Positions 11,513 to 30,780 of a DNA stretch of 64,000 nucleotides are shown here, piece after piece; position 1 is the first letter of the stretch, and the number at the start of each line of letters is the position of its first letter. Source of the DNA: Tethya wilhelma (Eukaryota; Porifera; Demospongiae; Tethyida; Tethyidae); NCBI GenBank assembly GCA_964030475.1, contig CAXIPT010000002.1:20824022-20888021 (forward strand), written 5' to 3'. The notes below the pieces were generated by a model. That model made no database searches. It had not been told where the DNA came from and was given only the letters and a program-made list of their open reading frames with translations. A program made the position numbers and the translations under genes.

Positions 11513-12170
11513 TTACTGGGTAATTACTATAGGGGTAAAAGATGATGACTCGTTGTCTGGTGCCTCCCCAAACACTTTGCACTATCATGTTAAGACGATT
11601 CATACAAGAGAATTTAATTCTCATTGTCATCTCTATATTGTTGAAAAGGAAAAATGACTTCAAAATATTTGCTTTGAATCTTTGTAGTCTGTGTTTCCTC
11701 TTCATTTGCAAAGATTAAAATCAATGGTTCTGTCTGTTTATGTACCATACCAAAGTACCAAATTCTCAATACACTGTATGATTCTGATCAACCGTAGTTG
11801 TTTCAATCTGTTTTATGTTATACAATTATTGTACAATAATTGCTAGTCACTTCCATATCCGGATCCATGGCAGTGATAGCAACCTCGCGAGGTACATACA
11901 CGCATTTATAAACGCTGGTTGGTATAATAATTATAGCTACATTGAATGTCATATTGATTATTCACAATTTGAATGGTTTGTGTAATAGAACAGTATTGTA
12001 TTGTGTGCATGTTGAGCATTGAACAGAAAATTATAGTAGCTGGTTATTAACTGTTGACTTCCTGTAGGATGTAGTTTGTGATTTTGTAGCTGTACTTGTG
12101 ACAGAGAAAGAGAGAGAATTTTGTTGTTGAAGAAGTCTTTTTAAAGTGTGTTTACTCACGTTGAGAAGTA
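11513..12170. other. AT-rich stretch, no gene recognised
   Basis: AT-rich sequence after the N at 11501. No exon with family similarity, no RNA gene and no clear inverted repeat was seen. It may be intron or repeat decay. Confidence 0.5.
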
Positions 12171-12179
12171 TTTGCATGG

Positions 12180-12862
12180 GCTTTAGTGGTGGGGCAAAAA
12201 AAAAGAAAAAAAAAAGGGAGCTTGCACTTTACGTTGCTATCCCTCCCGAAGAAGGTATACGAGCGAGTTATTCAATGGGAATACATGGACTTTGCTGAAC
12301 TGCAGCCGACCGGCCCCTTTGAGAAACTTAGCCAATAGACAGAGCCTCGGCAATTTATAGTTCCACTAGAATGGAGGTTGCTCGAGCCAAGAAGAGCCAG
12401 TAATAAGCATGGAGATATGGCTACAGTGCTATGTAGTATATGCAGCCATTCTGGGGCTCATAAATCTGTTGATTCAAAGCTAATATAATTTCACCTCGGC
12501 CTCAATTGCAGCAAAGAACTCTTGCCAATCGTGCTTGTATGGGTAAGAAGTGGTCAGGATGCACCTCGCAATGCATGTGTGACAATCAGGCCGTCCTCTC
12601 TGTCCTGACAGCTGGCACTTGCAAAGACCACTGTTGGCTCACACGCTAAGAGCTCTCTTCTTTTGTGAGGCAAAGCATAATTTCACTATTATTGCATGGC
12701 ACCTACCAGGGGTCCTTAATGGGCCTGCCGATGCTCTAGATCTGTCAAGAAACAATGTACAAGGCTTCTTCAACTCTTTTCCACAGGCCAGTTGCTTTCT
12801 TACAATACTGCTGTCATCAGGAGTTGCCTTGCTGACATCAGCCCAAGTGTGGTCTCCAGGGA
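12180..12862 (+). mobile_element. Decayed DIRS-like retroelement fragment
   Basis: Two disconnected coding-like pieces are visible on the plus strand. At about 12253-12330 a frame reads VYERVIQWEYMDFAELQP, resembling the EYVDxAELLP motif before the reverse transcriptase of DIRS-type elements. At about 12538-12780 shifted frames read KKWSGCTSQCMCDNQAVLSV, then LRALFFCEAKHNFTIIAWHL and PGVLNGPADAL, the RNase H block of such elements (DNQAV; ADALSRN). Stops and frameshifts break it and the reverse transcriptase core is absent, so it is inactive. A single N lies at 12863. Confidence 0.65.
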
Positions 12863-12863
12863 N

Positions 12864-13295
12864 CCTCCCTATACGATCAGACATGTAGTCTGGTTGGCCG
12901 TTTGGTTGGGGGGAGGGGAATGGCCGGTAACTGTCACATGAAATAAAAATGTTTGACACGAAAACTCCAGAGTGGAGGTAGTGCCACCCATGTTCTACAC
13001 CCAGCCTAATACACAGCTTGTGGATTGCAAGCACTATGGTCACACATGACAAGAACAATATGATTGGTTGGTTTCAGAATTGGCAGGAAAATTTACCATA
13101 TTAAATTTGATCCTATAATATGCTGAAATCTGATTGGAAGTCACAACATTCTGCAATTGCACCGGGAGAGTTGGCCCACATCTAACAGATGTCCCCCCAC
13201 CCCCCTCGCCCCTGGCAATACTATTATTCAGTAGGTAGTATAGACACACACACAAGAGGGTATCTCCAGCGGCACACACACAACATGTTGCGCAC
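12864..13295. other. No gene recognised
   Basis: The sequence between the N at 12863 and the CAP-like exon contains no recognisable exon on either strand. The remaining exons expected for the gene at 13296-13392 are not here. Confidence 0.5.
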
Positions 13296-13392
13296 CTTGA
13301 CCTCCTCCCCCTCCTCCTCGCGAAGTAATCCCTTCCAGCCGCGAGGTGACGCTCTCGAGACGAGCCACAAGCGATGACAGCTCCGACGACAT
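13296..13392 (-). CDS. Lone first exon resembling adenylyl cyclase-associated protein (CAP)
   Basis: The ATG at 13392 begins MSSELSSLVARLESVTSRLE, followed by GITSRGGGGGGQG and a GT donor (GTCAAG|GTGCGC). CAP proteins, actin-monomer recyclers, begin with just such a short helix (xLVxRLExxxxRLE). No further CAP exons follow before the N at 12863, so the gene is truncated, probably by the assembly join. The exon alone is weak evidence. It is divergent from the mitochondrial carrier (189 bp). Confidence 0.45.
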
Positions 13393-13581
13393 GCTACATG
13401 AGGGGAAGAACACAGTGAATGACAGATAGGAGCTTGGGCGGAACACTAACTTACCTAGGTATTAACTGAAGTCTTGTTTTTTTTCAGTGGATGTTGCTGT
13501 TCGCTTCGGGTCAGTGAACTCGGCTAATCCCAAACCACGTGACAAATAACCAAATTCATGTGACCAATCGATCAAGAGAGC

Positions 13582-14486
13582 ATGTGGAGTAGGCGTGGTC
13601 GAGGAACAAGTAAGCAATATCTTCATCATTGAATGCTTTAGCTGAAGATCACTTTACTTTTATTTAGTGTCCGAAGCCCATGTGTCTGGTAGAGGCAGAG
13701 GGATGTGGGACAAGCTGACTGTGAGCCAGGTGAAGCACCTGGTGGCGGGAGGGGTGGCAGGGGCTGTGTCCAGGACGTGTGTCTCCCCTCTAGAGAGGAT
13801 GAAGATCCTCTATCAGGTGAGTCACGTGATGAGATGAGAAAGACAGGTCTTGAGTTGGTGTTGTTTGCTTAGATCCAAACAGAACGCTCTGTTGAGAGGC
13901 GGCAGTTCAAGGGCATTGTATCGTCCCTGGTCCAGATCGGCCGAGAGGAGGGACTGCTGGGCTACTTCAAGGGAAATGGGACAAATGTCATCAGAATCAT
14001 TCCTTATATGGCAGTGCAGTTTGCAGCTTATGAACAGTACAAAAAAGTAAGTTTAATTTTTGCCACAATGGCATTACCGTATAGCCGGAAAATTTGGCGG
14101 GGAATTAAATTTGGCGGATTGGCGGATGAGACTTAGTAGCACCAAATTAAAATCCGCCAATATTTAGTGCGTGTGCGTATACGTATATACGTACGTATGC
14201 ATATTGTGCACGTGATCGGCTCGCTCCGCCAAATTAAAATCCGCCAAATTCAAAGTTTGCTCAATCCGCCAAATTTAATTCTCGCCAAATTTTCCGGCCA
14301 TACGGTATTCACTGTCTCACCATTGATAACATACTTCGGCTGTTGTCTATTGTTTCACTGGCACAATTAGCCTTGAGGCTCTCTCCTGCTAATTATTTTC
14401 TGCACACGAATTATTATCTCTGTGCAGAAAAAATTAGTGGGAGAGAGCCTAGTTCAAGGCTATGTCATAATGGCATTATTCACTAT

Positions 14487-14518
<32 letters not shown>

Positions 14519-15343
14519 CAGCTGCTGAGTATCCCTGAAGACACTCGTGAGCAGCGACCACTACAGAGACTGTTGGCTGGAGGAATGGCTGGAATAACAT
14601 CAGTGATAGCTACCTATCCTCTGGACCTAGTACGCACCCGTCTCTCAGCTCAAGGAGAGGGACACAAGAGGAAATACAAGTTAGCTGGGGCCTTCTCTCT
14701 GTGTAGCAGGGATGACTGGTGTAGTGTCTCCATCCAGGAACATTGCCGATGCCTTCAGAACCATTCTGAGAGAGGAGGGTGGCTTCAGGAGTGGCTCCCT
14801 CTACAGAGGGATCTTCCCTACCCTGCTGGGAATAGCACCTTACGTTGGACTCAACTTTGCTGTCTATGAGACTCTCAAGGGTATGTTGTTACTCACACAA
14901 AGAGGAGTGTGATTTGAGACAACTGTCGTAATGCTAATGTAGGCCAGATGATGCTTCGATTTGCTGACCAAGTGCAGAACAACCAGTTGCCCGTTAGGTG
15001 GAGATTGGTGTGTGGAGGGCTGGCTGGAGCAGTGGCTCAAAGTGGTAATAAGCAATGTTTTTCATCTGTAAGCTGCTCTTCCATTCAGTGTTCTTCTCCA
15101 GTGACCTACCCTCTGGATGTGGTGAGGCGTCGGATGCAGATGAAGGGTGTCATGGGTGCCACATTCCCCTACAGGAACACTCCCCATGCCTTGGTTGTCA
15201 TCTACACCCAGGAAGGTATTGGAGGGTTTTACCGGGGGATGCTCCCCAACCTCCTCAAGGTAGCACCCTCAGTAGCTATAGCATTTGTTACATATGAATT
15301 GAGCAAAGCCTGGTTATTCCATGAGAAGCTTGATTGGAGATAA
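13582..15343 (+). CDS. Mitochondrial carrier (SLC25), nucleotide/CoA type
   Basis: Inner-membrane carrier with three repeated two-helix modules. Seven exons (13582-13609, 13668-13816, 13873-14046, 14522-14679, 14738-14880, 14943-15044, 15102-15343) join to 331 residues. Carrier signatures appear three times: [26 protein letters not shown] and [13 protein letters not shown]. The even-helix motifs are [19 protein letters not shown] and GGFYRGMLP. The [17 protein letters not shown] block resembles SLC25A42 (CoA/ADP), plant ADNT1 and yeast YPR011C, so a nucleotide-type substrate is likely but unproven. The donor at 14679 pairs with the acceptor at 14737. Two foldback transposons lie in the third intron. 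The 3' half is repeated at 15358-16249 after a single N. Confidence 0.9.
14077..14305. mobile_element. MITE, CCGTATAGC family, TA target-site duplication
   Basis: The 229-bp element has near-perfect inverted ends (CCGTATAGCCGGAAAATTTG and CAAATTTTCCGGCCATACGG) and many internal TTTGGCGG words. TA flanks both sides. The joined flanks would read AATGGCATTATTCACT, and that string occurs uninterrupted at 14469. It lies in the carrier gene's third intron and is the same family as 4544-4714. Confidence 0.85.
14368..14462. mobile_element. Short foldback MITE, TAGCC family
   Basis: The 95-bp element begins TAGCCTTGAGGCTCTCTCC and ends GAGAGAGCCTAGTTCAAGGC plus TA, so almost all of it folds on itself. 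Flanks TGGCACAAT (14359-14367) and TGTCATAAT (14463-14471) could be a decayed 9-bp target duplication. It resembles the elements at 40668 and 57319 in its terminal TAGCC. Confidence 0.65.
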
Positions 15344-15357
15344 CCGTTTCTTTTTGN

Positions 15358-15375
15358 AATGGCATTATTCACTAT

Positions 15376-15411
<36 letters not shown>

Positions 15412-16249
15412 CAGCTGCTGAGTATCCCTGAAGACACTCGTGAGCAGCGACCACTACAGAGACTGTTGGCTGGAGGAATGGCTGGAATAACATCAGTGAT
15501 AGCTACCTATCCTCTGGACCTAGTACGCACCCGTCTCTCAGCTCAAGGAGAGGGACACAAGAGGAAATACAAGTTAGCTGGGGCCTTCTCTCTGTGTAGC
15601 AGGGATGACTGGTGTAGTGTCTCCATCCAGGAACATTGCTGATGCCTTCAGAACCATTCTGAGAGAGGAGGGTGGCTTCAGGAGTGGTTCCCTCTACAGA
15701 GGGATCTTCCCTACCCTGCTGGGAATAGCACCTTACGTTGGACTCAACTTTGCTGTCTATGAGACTCTCAAGGGTATGTTGTTACTCACACAAAGAGGAG
15801 TGTGATTTGAGACAACTGTCGTAACGCTAATGTAGGCCAGATGATGCTTCGATTTGCTGACCAAGTGCAGAACAACCAGTTGCCCGTTAGGTGGAGATTG
15901 GTGTGTGGAGGGCTGGCTGGAGCAGTGGCTCAAAGTGGTAATAAGCAATGTTTTTCATCTGTAAGCTGCTCTTCCATTCAGTGTTCTTCTCCAGTGACCT
16001 ACCCTCTGGACGTGGTGAGGCGTCGGATGCAGATGAAGGGTGTCATGGGCGCCACATTCCCCTACAGGAACACTCCCCATGCCTTGGTTGTCATCTACAC
16101 CCAGGAAGGCATTGGAGGGTTTTACCGGGGGATGCTCCCCAACCTCCTCAAGGTAGCACCCTCAGTAGCTATAGCATTTGTTACATATGAATTGAGCAAA
16201 GCCTGGTTATTCCATGAGAAACTTGATTGGAGATAACCGTTTCTTTTTG
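15358..16249 (+). repeat. Second copy of the carrier gene 3' half (likely assembly duplicate)
   Basis: The sequence repeats 14469-15350 at an offset of 889 bp with only scattered substitutions (for example GTAATGC versus GTAACGC before the penultimate exon). It contains copies of the last four exons of the SLC25 carrier, ending at a stop at 16236. It starts right after a single N at 15357 and lacks the first three exons and a promoter. An unmerged allele or contig overlap is more likely than a true duplication. Confidence 0.85.
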
Positions 16250-16444
16250 GTTTTTTTTTTTTCCCTTTATCAATCAGTTAATTTTTAAAGCTATCAACAT
16301 GTTCAATAATTATTATAATATTATGATAACAATTTTTTTGGGCATTTATTTTAACAAAGAGAAAGAAGAAAGGGAAGCACTGCAAACTAAATGTCCACTA
16401 ACTGTGTCTCATTGATCTTGAGCCAAGGTGGGAGAGGAGGTCTC

Positions 16445-18337
16445 CTAACGGGTTGAGTAGTAGGTGCTCTGTTGCTGGGGCTGGGAACCACGGGCATAAC
16501 TGCACAGACACACAGAATATCACCACAGCAACACAGTGATGACACCACCCCTTACCTTCCCACGCCAGCCCTCTGAGAGGCCTCCTGCTGGGGGTAGGAC
16601 TGGGAGTAAGACTCGTAGCTGCCATAACCGGTCTGAGCGTTGTAACCCTCTCCCCCAGTGGAGCTGTAGCCACTCCTGCCAGTGCTGGGGTAGCTGGTTT
16701 GGTCCACCTGCCCGTACATCTGCCCACCACCTCCACCGGATGTCTGCTGGCCTCCTGTGTAGGCCGTGTTCTCAAACCCTCTGTAGTTGGCCCCAGCGTA
16801 GTTGTTGGGGTAGCTCTGATTGGCACTGTACTGCCGAGTGTTGTACTGTGGGTAGTATTGAGGGGGGAAGTTCCCATACATATTCTGACCATAACCATAG
16901 CCTCCTTGGAACTGAGCTGGATTCTGTCCATACCCTGAAATTCAACACATGACAGTGAAACTGCGAGGATACACTCCCTCCCCCCTACTGTAACAAGAGG
17001 TCAGTGTCTCCTGGCATGGGGACTATTGGTCAACTAGAAGAAAGAAAGTTGACCAATGAAGACACCAGGTGGGCTAATGCTGTAGGCACCCCTTGACCTT
17101 GCTGAGAGAGAGAGAGAGCCCCCAGCAAGAACACTTGCAGTGCCATACTTCCTACCCCTATCCATACTCACCATTGTACTGTCCTCCTTGGTTCATTGGA
17201 TATGATTGGACCCTCGAGTTATAGCTGGAGGAGGCAGTGAAGCGAGGCTCGGCTGGCTTCACTTCAACCTGAGCACACAGGAAGCTGATCACCACCAACA
17301 CACACACTCACCCCCTCAACTCACCTTCTTCCCATCGATCTCATGGTAGTGCACCCTAGCTGCTTCACGGGCAGACTCCTCAGACTCAAACTCTACAAAG
17401 CCAAACCCTGAGGGAACAAATTACAGCATAATGAAGTGCTCGAGGTAACAGAGCTGAACTTCTGACCTCTCATTCTATCTGTGGCCTTGTCGTGCTTCAG
17501 ATCGACCTTGTTCACCTAGCAATGATTGACACAACCACCATTGGTATGTAACACCTCCCACGTGTCATGCAACAGCCAAGGTGCTTCTTACCAGCATGCC
17601 TTTCTTTTCAAAATACTCCTTTACAGTGTCAGGCTTTGTTTCCAGGTTGATCCCTCCAACAAACACTTTCTTCCTAGTGTCCTTGTCTCCCCCAGCCTGA
17701 AACAGACCAACACAGAGAGTCATACACAAACCCACACAACACATAACGTACTGTTCCAGTTGAAGTCGAAGCCCCTTTCATAGTTGCTGGCTTTGGGTCA
17801 ATCTATCACACAAGTGTATTATGTGTAACATTGGGTGTAAGCATAGATAATAGAGACTACGTATCTATGGTGTAAGTGTGTCACACCACAGGTACCTACC
17901 TGCTTGCCATCCAGCATGTGGACAGCATCTGGGCTCATCACCTTCACCACAGAAGAAGGATCCGAATAGGTGACAAAACCAAACCCTCTGCAAGTACACA
18001 CCTCAAATTATGGCTCAGTGCTGGCAGTAACGCCAGGGACCAACCTTGGGTTGTTTGTGTTGGGATCCTTCATGACCACACTGTCTTTAACCTCACCAAA
18101 CTTCTCAAAATAAGCAGTTAGCTTGTCTATGTGAAGTTGAAGACAATGATGCTATAATTGTACAAAATGACATGGAAAGACTCCATGCTCACCTTTGGTT
18201 GTGTCCCAACTCAGCCCTCCAACAAACAGCTTCCTGAACAGAAATACAACAAGTAAAATACAGGGCAAGAAGGAAGAAATGAGTGTTGCCTACCCTGGTT
18301 CAATATTAGGATCAGAAGACACAGTACCGGCGGACAT
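16445..18337 (-). CDS. Tandem-RRM RNA-binding protein, DAZAP1/Musashi-like
   Basis: RNA-binding regulator of mRNA processing or translation. The ATG at 18337 begins MSAGTVSSDPNIEPG. RRM1 follows: RNP2 KLFVGGLSW, then YFEKFGEVKDSVVMKDP, RNP1 GFGFVTYSDP and the linker IDPKPA. RRM2 has RNP2 KVFVGGINL, RNP1 GFGFVEFES and HYHEIDGKKVEVKPAEPR, the DAZAP1/Musashi-type end. The C-terminus is a low-complexity Tyr/Gly/Gln/Ser tail (YGNFPPQYYPQYN, GYGSYESYSQSYPQQ), prion-like and typical of hnRNPs. The last exon (16445-16499) encodes SYARGSQPQQQSTYYSTR and a TAG stop. About ten short exons. The second RRM is closest to DAZAP1, but a split between DAZAP1 and Musashi groups cannot be settled by eye. Confidence 0.88.
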
Positions 18338-18539
18338 ATTGAAAGGTGTTAATGCCTGCTTCCACGTTGACAAAAGATCAAGAAACACAGACTACAGAGA
18401 AATTACTCTTTTACTTTATCGTACAATTACTTACAGTAAACCCTATGGCTACTTAGCCTACGATTACTGCAGATTACAGTACTTTAACTTAGCTACTGTA
18501 CGTTCTCTAGTCTAGAAGACTCATGAGAGTGTCACGAGA

Positions 18540-18650
18540 TCACGTTTTCTAGTCATTATGGGCATGGGGCGGGCGCCCGGGCCGTTCACGATTTAATTGC
18601 AATTCATAATTGCGCATGCGTCAATGACATCATACGGCGCGAAATGCAAA
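18540..18650 (-). promoter_or_regulatory. Promoter of the RRM gene with NRF1-, CRE- and E2F-like sites
   Basis: The GC-rich stretch upstream of the RRM gene contains TGCGCATGCG (18611-18620, NRF1-like palindrome), TGACATCA (18625-18632, CRE-like) and GGCGCGAAA (18636-18644, reverse complement of the E2F consensus). It lies only 14 bp beyond the LRRC9 stop codon. Site names rest on known animal consensus sequences; function is inferred. Confidence 0.5.
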
Positions 18651-18657
18651 AATATAT

Positions 18658-25403
<6,746 letters not shown>

Positions 25404-25592
25404 GCTCTTGTCCTGATTCTTTATCCTGAGGCGCTATAGAAACAAGCTCTACTAACAACGACGCCACTTCAAGCGAATCTTGCGTCTTAGCTGCACTGTT
25501 GTTATGGCAACGCTAGGTGTTGTCTCACGTGCACCTTATTGAATGGGCGTGGCTGATTATGTTGCAGGTACGTACATATATACAGAGCTGAG
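25404..25592. promoter_or_regulatory. Shared promoter, LRRC9 / cysteine protease, with RFX X-box
   Basis: 189 bp separate the divergent start codons. GTTGTTATGGCAAC at 25498-25511 matches the RFX X-box consensus GTHNYYATRRNAAC at every position and lies 95 bp from the LRRC9 start. CACGTG lies at about 25526. RFX factors drive ciliary genes in animals, which fits LRRC9. Confidence 0.6.
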
Positions 25593-27184
<1,592 letters not shown>

Positions 27185-27338
27185 AACAATTATTCTTGTA
27201 ACTTTATAATAATATTTATTGTCATAAGAATTTGTATTTCGTAACTTAATTTGGAAGCTAGTAATATAAGGTTGTATATATGTATTGTATATAAAACAGT
27301 AAAAGTTGTATCAGTGACTCAATACAACAGGGAGGCAG

Positions 27339-27792
27339 TCATGAAGAGTCTTGGGCGTGTTTCAAGTGATGGATTGAGAGGCGTTTGACCTTTACACTCT
27401 TGGCTACTCTAACTTGTGGCCATCTGTGTCGCAGTTCAATGATCTTTGGATGGATGAAAGGGGTGTGGTACAATGAACGGGGGATTGACACTGTTAGCGA
27501 GGAGTCATCTTGCGCAAGAGAAACCATAAACCGTGGAACAGACACACACAAGGAGGGAAGTGATTGGATGAATGAAGGGGCTTCCTCCCTCTCAAGCTCC
27601 ACCCCCTCATTAGAGTCACCTTGTACCTGGCACACAGCACAGATACCCTGAGTTCTCTCTCCTGTTGCCATGGTAACATCTGATTGGTGAGAGCAGGGTA
27701 GGCAGTCCGCACAGAGATGATGGGTTGCCCTGAGGCAATGGACGTGACCCAACCACTGGCCACAACTCTCACACTTGGTCATCCTGTACCTC

Positions 27793-27850
<58 letters not shown>

Positions 27851-28943
27851 AATGGAAGGATGGACTATCCAATGGCCAATGGTGATGCGGGTGGCACTCA
27901 CCCCAGCTGTGGACTGTGAAACCTCCCATGAGGACACAGGCAACACTCAGCACTGCAATACTTGGATTCTTCCAGGTTATCATGGAACTGATCAGTGAAC
28001 TCCCACTCAGCATCTCTGTAGAGCATCAAGACAGTGATGGTACAAGCAGCTCACAAACAGTCATAATTATTGATACTAGAGGTGGCTTGTCAATTAGATC
28101 ATATACTCCGCCTAGCCAGAGTATATTATCTATGATTAGACTGCCCTGCTCTACATAAGACTACCTGACAGGAACAGAGATGCCCATCCTCAGCATCTCT
28201 TCAAGGTAGCTCTTCTTGCTGTTGCAAACAGGACATCTGAAGAAGTACTTGCCAGCAGTTCTTGCTTGTTTCTATGGCAACAGTGTGGTCAATGGTAGAA
28301 TGAGAGGATGAGCTATAAGGCATACCTGGATGCAGTGCCTGTGGAAAGGAGTGAGGCAGCTCGGACAGAAGAGCCTCTGGAAGTCCTCCCTGGCTTGGAT
28401 TGGACTGAGACAGACACAGCACTCAGTGAGGGGTCCATGGCTCCTGGCGATCAGAGCTGACTGGCTGGGATGGTGCTTGGGACAATAAACAGCAAAACAA
28501 TTGAAATACTGGAAGAGATAGCCAGCAGTTTGAAGGCAAGGAACATGGCCGACATTCCTGCAGCTCTTGACAGCACAGCCGACAGTAGCACCTGTCATCT
28601 TACAGAGCACACACCTGAGAGGCACGCCACGCCTCACCTCACGGCGGATGTCTTCAAGGAAGAAGCCTCTGATGGTGCCCTCCTCCTCCTCCTCCCCGTC
28701 CCCCTCCTGAGAGAGGCCTGAGGAGAAATACTGGCACATGCGCGGAAACAGAGATCAGGACACATAGTAGTGTGATTTAATAAATTTTACCAGGCAATTT
28801 TCATGAACAGTGATGTCTTGTTTCTCAAAAATCTCTCCTAGTGCATCACTGTGGACAAGTGAACGGCGACAGAGCACACAACGCCTCCTCTCTTCATTCC
28901 AGCCCGCCATCTGACACTCTATCTGATATCTCCCACCGCTCAT
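27339..28943 (-). CDS. PHD/ePHD zinc-finger protein, PHF7/G2E3-like
   Basis: Nuclear chromatin-associated or ubiquitin-ligase-type protein. The first exon encodes RRRCVLCRRSLVHSDALGE and a C/H pair (VHENCLV). The next encodes the extended PHD block: IRREVRRGVPLRCVLCKMTG, ATVGCAVKSCRNVGHVPC and FAVYCPKHHP. A RING/PHD-like region follows (CCVCLSPIQ, LFCPSCLTPFHRHCIQ). A later exon adds a third cysteine/histidine cluster (TKCESCGQWLGHVHCLRATH, then HLCADCLPC). The C-terminus is about 90 residues ending at 27339. No HECT domain is seen, which favours PHF7 over G2E3. Two starts are possible: ATG 28943 (MSGGRYQIECQ) or ATG 28910 (MAGWNEERR). Confidence 0.85.
27792..27848 (-). repeat. (GA)n microsatellite, pyrimidine tract of the PHD gene
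   Basis: About 57 bp of GA. On the gene strand it is (CT)n running straight into the CAG acceptor of the last exon. Confidence 0.95.
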
Positions 28944-28989
28944 CCATCACCCACCATAGCGAATATAAATATCCAATTAGAGCGCAACT

Positions 28990-29345
28990 ACTAGGGACAC
29001 ATGGTGCAAATCCTCGCTCAGCGTGCGCGCTTTTTTTTGTTTTAGAACAAAGTCAAGGGTCGTCAATTTTGAAAACGCAGTTCAGCTCATTTTGGGCTTG
29101 CGCCCAGAAAGCCAGCTAGAAGCAGAAATCTGACTTATAAAGCAAAGCTCTAAGAGTTTTACATCCATAGCAAGCCTAAGAGTTTTACATCCATAGCAAG
29201 CCTACACTAGCAGTTATTTAAAGCGAAATCAAAGTGAAGAGAAGTTAGAACTCAGTCTTGGGTCGTCAATTTTGAAAACTAAAATCAGGTGATTTGTGCT
29301 GCACTAGCACTGGCGAGCGCGACCAGGAAACCAACTGAACTGAAC
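28990..29345 (+). repeat. Dispersed repeat, copy A
   Basis: Shares long blocks with 32746-33080: ACATGGTGC, CAGCGTGC, AACAAAGTCA, GGGTCGTCA, TCATTTTGGGCT, CCAGCTAGAAGCA and GACTTATAAAGC. Internally GTCGTCAATTTTGAAAAC occurs twice, and a 26-bp unit with AAGAGTTTTACATCCATAG is tandemly doubled (about 29147-29205). No coding capacity was seen. It may be a transposon end or an old non-coding element. Confidence 0.7.
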
Positions 29346-30780
29346 TTCTCTTGAAGCATTAGAGTCAAGAAGCCTAACATCTAATTTTGCTGTGGCATAG
29401 AAATAGTTGCAGTCACTAGAAAGCTTAATAACCTTCCTTGACTGAGATATGACATATATACTAGTCATAATATACCACAGTTATAGGGAAAAAAAAAAAA
29501 AAAAGTTAAGCGGGGATTTCTAGTACGAGCCTTGACCTTGTCATTACGACTGTGCTAGCGCTGCACGATCAAGGGCTTACACGTACCTTCCATCCTTTAT
29601 CCCACCTACCCCGTACACTACATGCCAGTCACTAAGACGCTATGACTGACATAGGTTCTGCGAGTAGGTGGGGGCTTAACTATATGCACAACTGAGTGCA
29701 AGTATGCAGTTAGCGAGGCATATATTTCAGGGGAGACTCACCACGGCCCCCAGACCATGTATGTGATGAACCTTAGGCAGTATTTGACTCCTGCCATAGC
29801 CCCGCTACACTAACACACTTACTATGTATAGTAACGGGTCCTTATTTATAGTGCTGGTTCACGGACAGTAAATGTTAGTTGGGTTTAGGTTAATGAGATT
29901 CATTGAAGACGGAAGACATGACGCTAAATGGAATGCAGTTAATTGAATTAAATAAGTGACGTAATCCTACGCGGAAATGGAATGTAATTAATACCGCACC
30001 GTAAAATGTAATATTGTGAAAACAGCTTCTCCAGGCTTCTACAAAAGGCCTAGCCTATACTAACTATAGAATAATGGCTTAGCTACCAAGAAATCAGCTA
30101 TCCAAGTTTATTCTTTTAGCTAGAGAAGCTAAAAAGCCTTTGCCTCATACCCAGGCTCCTCCTAAGCCGGCATAGTTAATTCCCCTCACTCATGCACTGG
30201 AATTGGAAATGTGCCCATTTGCGGATAGACGGAAGTGCTACTATTTGTGATACATATGTTGCTTTATAATCAGTGGTGTAGCCAGTGGGGGCTCAGGGTG
30301 CTTGAGCACCTCCTTTGCTGCTGACCGAAAGCTGAGTGAAGTGGGTTTTATTTAGATTTTATTTTTATATCTATCTCAGACAGAGAGACTCTTCTGCTGG
30401 CCAGTGATCCCAAGACTTAAGATTTTTGTAAAAATGTTGTGCTTAATTTGTACATTGCAATAAGCACTATTTAAGTTAGCTGCAAGGTAATATACTGTAT
30501 ATGATATTTTTTCTTCTTTTCATACATTAATATTGTTTACAAAATAATAAGTTTTGTTGCAATAATAATCCAAGACTTGAGAAGGTGACCATTCTTCCAG
30601 ACAAGACTTGAATAGAATGATTCCAAGGATACAAGTTCATACAACCTTGCTATCAGAGAAAGTATGATTTTAGCCTAGAGTCTCACCCTGAGACCACACT
30701 ATATACCGCAGCACAATCAGGAAGACATAAATAAGCAAACTTAAATGATGTATTCAGGTTTGAGTTGGATGTACACAGTA
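29346..30780. other. Non-coding stretch, no gene recognised
   Basis: AT-rich sequence with stop codons in all frames and a poly(A) run at 29488-29504. A GTGTAGCCAGTGGGGGC block at about 30275 resembles a transposon terminus, but no partner end was found. No exon or RNA gene was seen. Confidence 0.5.

Noticed and set aside
14680..14709. Apparent 30-nt micro-intron with a frame mismatch in the carrier gene
   Set aside because: Using the next acceptor (CCATCCAG at 14737) gives a 58-nt intron and restores the frame, reading [18 protein letters not shown]. The MTGVVSPSR stretch is intronic.
27664..27677. X-box as a promoter element of the PHD gene
   Set aside because: It lies within a coding exon (VTMATG on the minus strand); counted in the enrichment but not as a promoter.
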